The notes beneath the pieces were generated by a model. The model did no database searches. It was not told the origin of the DNA and was given only the letters and a program-made list of their open reading frames with translations. Source: Ophiosphaerella korrae (lineage: Eukaryota; Ascomycota; Dothideomycetes; Pleosporales; Phaeosphaeriaceae). Taken from it: a stretch of DNA of 10,077 nucleotides. Position numbers and translations under genes: made by a program. Of this stretch, positions 7,712 through 10,077 are shown piece after piece. Within the stretch, counting starts at the first letter, position 1; each line of letters begins with the position of its first letter. The stretch covers positions 1 through 10,077 of the forward strand of contig JALNQF010000971.1 in assembly GCA_028456385.1 (NCBI GenBank). The letters run 5' to 3'.

Positions 7712-8197
7712 ATTACAGAATAGGCTTAGTGGGACGGAACACGCATCGGCTCCCACAAGCTGTCACCGATTTGAAGCCTAATCGGACTCCTCGTCGGCTT
7801 GAGGGATCTGCCGAACACAGCGCACGCTATCGCGCATCCAATTATGCACCTTATCTAACACACCCCTTTAGTTTAGCAACTTGTTAGCAAGCTAGATACT
7901 TATAAGGTAAGTGTAAGATTGTTAAGGTTGTCTTGGATTTTATCAAGAGGTGCTTGTAAATATTGCTTCTTTTGGTCTATGATCTTTTTCCGCTGAAAGC
8001 TTGGTCGGGTGAGCTAGCTTAGCTTCCTTGAATAGTTTGTCTATTGGATGGTTATCTAAGCTTATCTGGTACGATAGTAGAGATAGCAGTTTGACGCTCG
8101 ATAGTTCTCACATGAGTGGCTATCTTTTGATAATTGATTGCTGAGCTAGATCTTAGTTCTCTGGCCTGCACTGGCGCGTTGTTTAATTGTAGTTCTG

Positions 8198-8279
8198 AGT
8201 TGATGCGTACCGCAGATTCGATGCGCTGTAGCTGAGTTGATGCGCAGTAGCTAAGTTGATGCGCAGTAGCTAAGTTGAT
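8198..8279 (+). repeat. 19-bp tandem repeat, about four copies
   Basis: Two perfect copies of AGTTGATGCGCAGTAGCTA stand at 8235-8253 and 8254-8272, with a partial copy (AGTTGAT) to 8279. Two degenerate copies precede them, at about 8198-8215 and 8216-8234. The period is clear in the last three units and loose in the first two. Confidence 0.8.
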
Positions 8280-8372
8280 TCAGTGGCGAGCTAGGTTCGA
8301 TCGATCGCCATCTCGATTCTCATCTGAATCTCACATGCTAGCTCGGTGCTCAACGTCAGTTCTAGCGACGTC

Positions 8373-8453
8373 ACAGCTGGCAGTATCAGCTAGCAGTATC
8401 ACAGTTGGCAGTATCGCAGGTGGCAGTATCGCAGCTAGCAGTATCGTAGTTGG
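8373..8453 (+). repeat. 15-bp minisatellite, five copies plus a partial
   Basis: Units end in GCAGTATC with a variable first half: 8373-8387, 8388-8400 (two bases short), 8401-8415, 8416-8430 and 8431-8445, then a partial at 8446-8453. The consensus is RCAGYTRGCAGTATC (the TAG/TGG position varies). A 15-bp unit keeps reading frame, but no gene is evident around it. Confidence 0.85.
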
Positions 8454-8854
8454 TGCTTTGTGGTCGAGTTAGAGGCGAGCTAATATCGCGCACTTAGCAT
8501 CGCAGATCGATCGCTATCGCCAATCTCCAACGTCACGTTCGAAACCTAGATAGTAACATCGTAAGCATCTTAGTGAGCGAACAAACTTGTACGCTTCGAG
8601 GTTAAAATCGTAGCTAAACTAGGTTACAGCTGTTCTAACGTAGAATCGACACATTACGCCACGCTTAAGATCTACAGACTAGCCTCTAGCGCCTTCGCCG
8701 AGCAACAAGCAGCTATTCTTACAGACGCCTCGCGTTTTCCTAGTTTCGACAAATCCAGGTAACAATAGCAAGGACGACCTAGCAAGACAATGTGCTTTCG
8801 GAGTGAATGGAATACATGACAAAAATTCAAGCTGTGGTTGGAAGAGTCTACTTG

Positions 8855-10010
8855 CTACCCCAAGGCTAGACTGCGTATTTCAGTAGCTATCCGTTTTCTC
8901 TCCCACATAAATACAAGAAACCTATCCCCTCCCTGCTTGGCCTCACTCGCATTCAGCCCTCTCTTCCTCTTTTGGTTTGCCGAGATGATACCTAGTACCG
9001 TTCGTTGTTCGACAGTCTCAGCCCGCTCAAAATCAATTACCATTACTCGACCAGTCTCCTTATTCCACAGTATGTTGCGTGGTTTGAGGTCCTTGTGCAG
9101 GATTCCAAGACTATGGATCGCTTTGGTTGAGTGGTCAACCTCTTTAGTAATAAGTAGTCTGTTCCCGGTGGTTAGGCATTGGGAAATCCGTTTCCCCCTA
9201 AAACTAAGAAACATTATGTGTACAAGCTCGCAAATCCCCTCGTAGAAATAAGGCGTCGCTAGGTCTATGTTGCCTAGATGCACTGGCACATGGATGCCCT
9301 GGATCGAACGGAGGCGTCGTACACGGCGGCCTTATGTCGAAGACGAGGGACAAAGTCAACGGGTGTGCCCTTGGCTGCTACTACGTATCTGTGTGATTTT
9401 AGCCGGACTTGGAATAAGACACTACAAGCGCTAGGTAGACTCACAGGCTTGCAGTTGATATCTAAATCTCTTGAGAGCTGCTGGCGTATACAAGTGAGGA
9501 AAGTGGATTGGTTGATCTGATGATGATGACTTTGCCCATGATCTCGAACATTTGGACAAGACATGTCAAGCGGACCCCGTTGATTAAATCTTGTAGGTAG
9601 TTTTGCGTGCAATACTGTCGTCTACTCTGTCCTTTGCATGAACTCTGGGTTGAGGAACTGCTGCTGGTGGCATGTACGCGAGACAAGCCCTGGGGCGAAG
9701 GTTGCCGTCGGCTCGGAGTATTAGGGTCGGGTTCTTCGTCGCTGTCTGCGTGCTGGTCCTGTGGCTGGGCGCAGCTCGAAGAGCGGGAGGGGGTATATCG
9801 TCGCCGGAGCTGGACGGGTGACATGCGAAGAAAACCGTCTTGCTGAGGCGGGCGGTACTCTGATGACGGGGCGTCCTCTTTGGGGATAGCATCCAGTAGT
9901 TCTTCATATACAACTTCCCAGCTGTTAAGCCTAGATGTGGCTTCGACACGCCACTGGTGGCTGAGGGGGGGGGGGTTTGTAACGCTTGCAGGGTGAAAGC
10001 CAGCATCTGC
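8855..10010 (-). pseudogene. Large fungal kinase-family gene with two single-base frameshifts, 5' end possibly outside
   Basis: The last segment (9300 to the TAG at 8855-8857) encodes VPVHLGNIDLATPYFYEGIC, then SLGILHKDLKPRNILWNKET and VMVIDFERAE, then ISANQKRKRG. This is the fungal kinase type with HKD for HRD, a DLKPRN loop and DFE for DFG. A base is missing near 9316-9318: the upstream frame gives AAKGTPVDFVPRLRHKAAVYD, and the downstream frame resumes RLRSIQGI. A second base is missing in the C-run at 9575-9578: the upstream frame gives RRQYCTQNYLQDLING and the downstream one PLDMSCPNVRDHG, both typical of this family. Further upstream is a Ser/Pro/acid-rich linker and RLNSWEVVYEELLDAIPKED. 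The frame opens at 10010, after a TAG at 10011-10013 that may lie in a 51-nt intron (10061-10011, GTGGGC...CTAAC...TTAG), so an earlier exon may lie past the window edge. Two isolated deletions with otherwise good frames could also be sequencing errors. Confidence 0.75.
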
Positions 10011-10077
10011 CTAACTGCTGTTAGATGCAGACGATTTGGTCCATCTGAATTGGCGGCCCACCCCGTAGCTCCGCCGA

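Larger units (their letters stand above)
7712..8854. other. Non-coding stretch with tandem repeats
   Basis: No gene is recognised. From about 7880 to 8460 the plus strand is visibly G+T-rich; from about 8480 to 8790 it becomes A+C-rich. The middle is dense in self-complementary tetramers such as AGCT, GCTAGC and CGATCGATCG. Two tandem repeats lie inside (8198-8279 and 8373-8453). I looked for paired long terminal repeats and a primer-binding site and found none, although TGTTAGCAAG near 7882 begins with TGTTAG. The 65-codon plus frame at 8275-8472 is only the translation of the minisatellite. The last 60 bases are the 3' flank of the kinase ending at 8855. Confidence 0.5.

Noticed and set aside
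6884..7756. APH gene starting at 7756
   Set aside because: That codon is GTG and the added 51 residues come from G-run and hairpin DNA with no domain; the ATG at 7603 sits just before the conserved part.
8198..8453. CRISPR array
   Set aside because: The repeats are directly adjacent with no unique spacers, and the sequence is eukaryotic.
8275..8472. Protein with pentapeptide repeats
   Set aside because: The pentapeptides are only the translation of the 15-bp minisatellite, and the frame has no other coding sign.
7882..8790. Solo LTR of a retrotransposon
   Set aside because: The TGTTAG start is suggestive, but there is no matching end, no target duplication and no primer-binding site that I can support.

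Overview
The window looks like accessory DNA from a filamentous ascomycete, probably Eurotiomycetes-like. The grounds are introns of about 48-54 nt with GT...CTAAC/CTGAC...AG signals, F-box/ankyrin and fungal-type kinase proteins, and no bacterial gene layout. I see no tRNA, rRNA or CRISPR array. The family calls rest on motifs read by eye; no database search was run.

Layout from left to right. Positions 1-1447 hold no gene I can recognise, but 464-612 is a strong hairpin-type inverted repeat that looks like a MITE. At 1448-2713 (+) is an F-box/ankyrin/Cys-rich reading frame cut by one in-frame TAA. At 2854-3201 (-) is a truncated protein-kinase remnant. It abuts a decayed nucleoside-phosphorylase-like domain at about 3188-3485 (+). 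A short transcription-factor-like fragment lies at about 4009-4254 (+).

At 4251-5450 (-) is a kinase-like gene that can be read without a break over six exons (314 aa) once five short introns are removed. Positions 5451-6533 are largely unexplained and contain a 32-bp direct repeat and a hairpin. At 6534-7603 (-) is a two-exon APH-family phosphotransferase (339 aa) that looks intact. Positions 7604-8854 carry G-runs, then non-coding DNA with 19-bp and 15-bp tandem repeats. At 8855 to about 10010 (-) is another fungal kinase, broken by two single-base frameshifts; it may continue past the window edge.

Four kinase-fold genes on the minus strand (three protein-kinase-like, one APH), interspersed with fragments of an F-box/ankyrin gene and a phosphorylase, suggest a rapidly turning-over region where fungal signalling and possibly self/non-self repertoire genes are duplicated and decay. 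I see no evidence that they form one pathway. The two genes most likely to be functional are the six-exon kinase-like gene and the APH gene.
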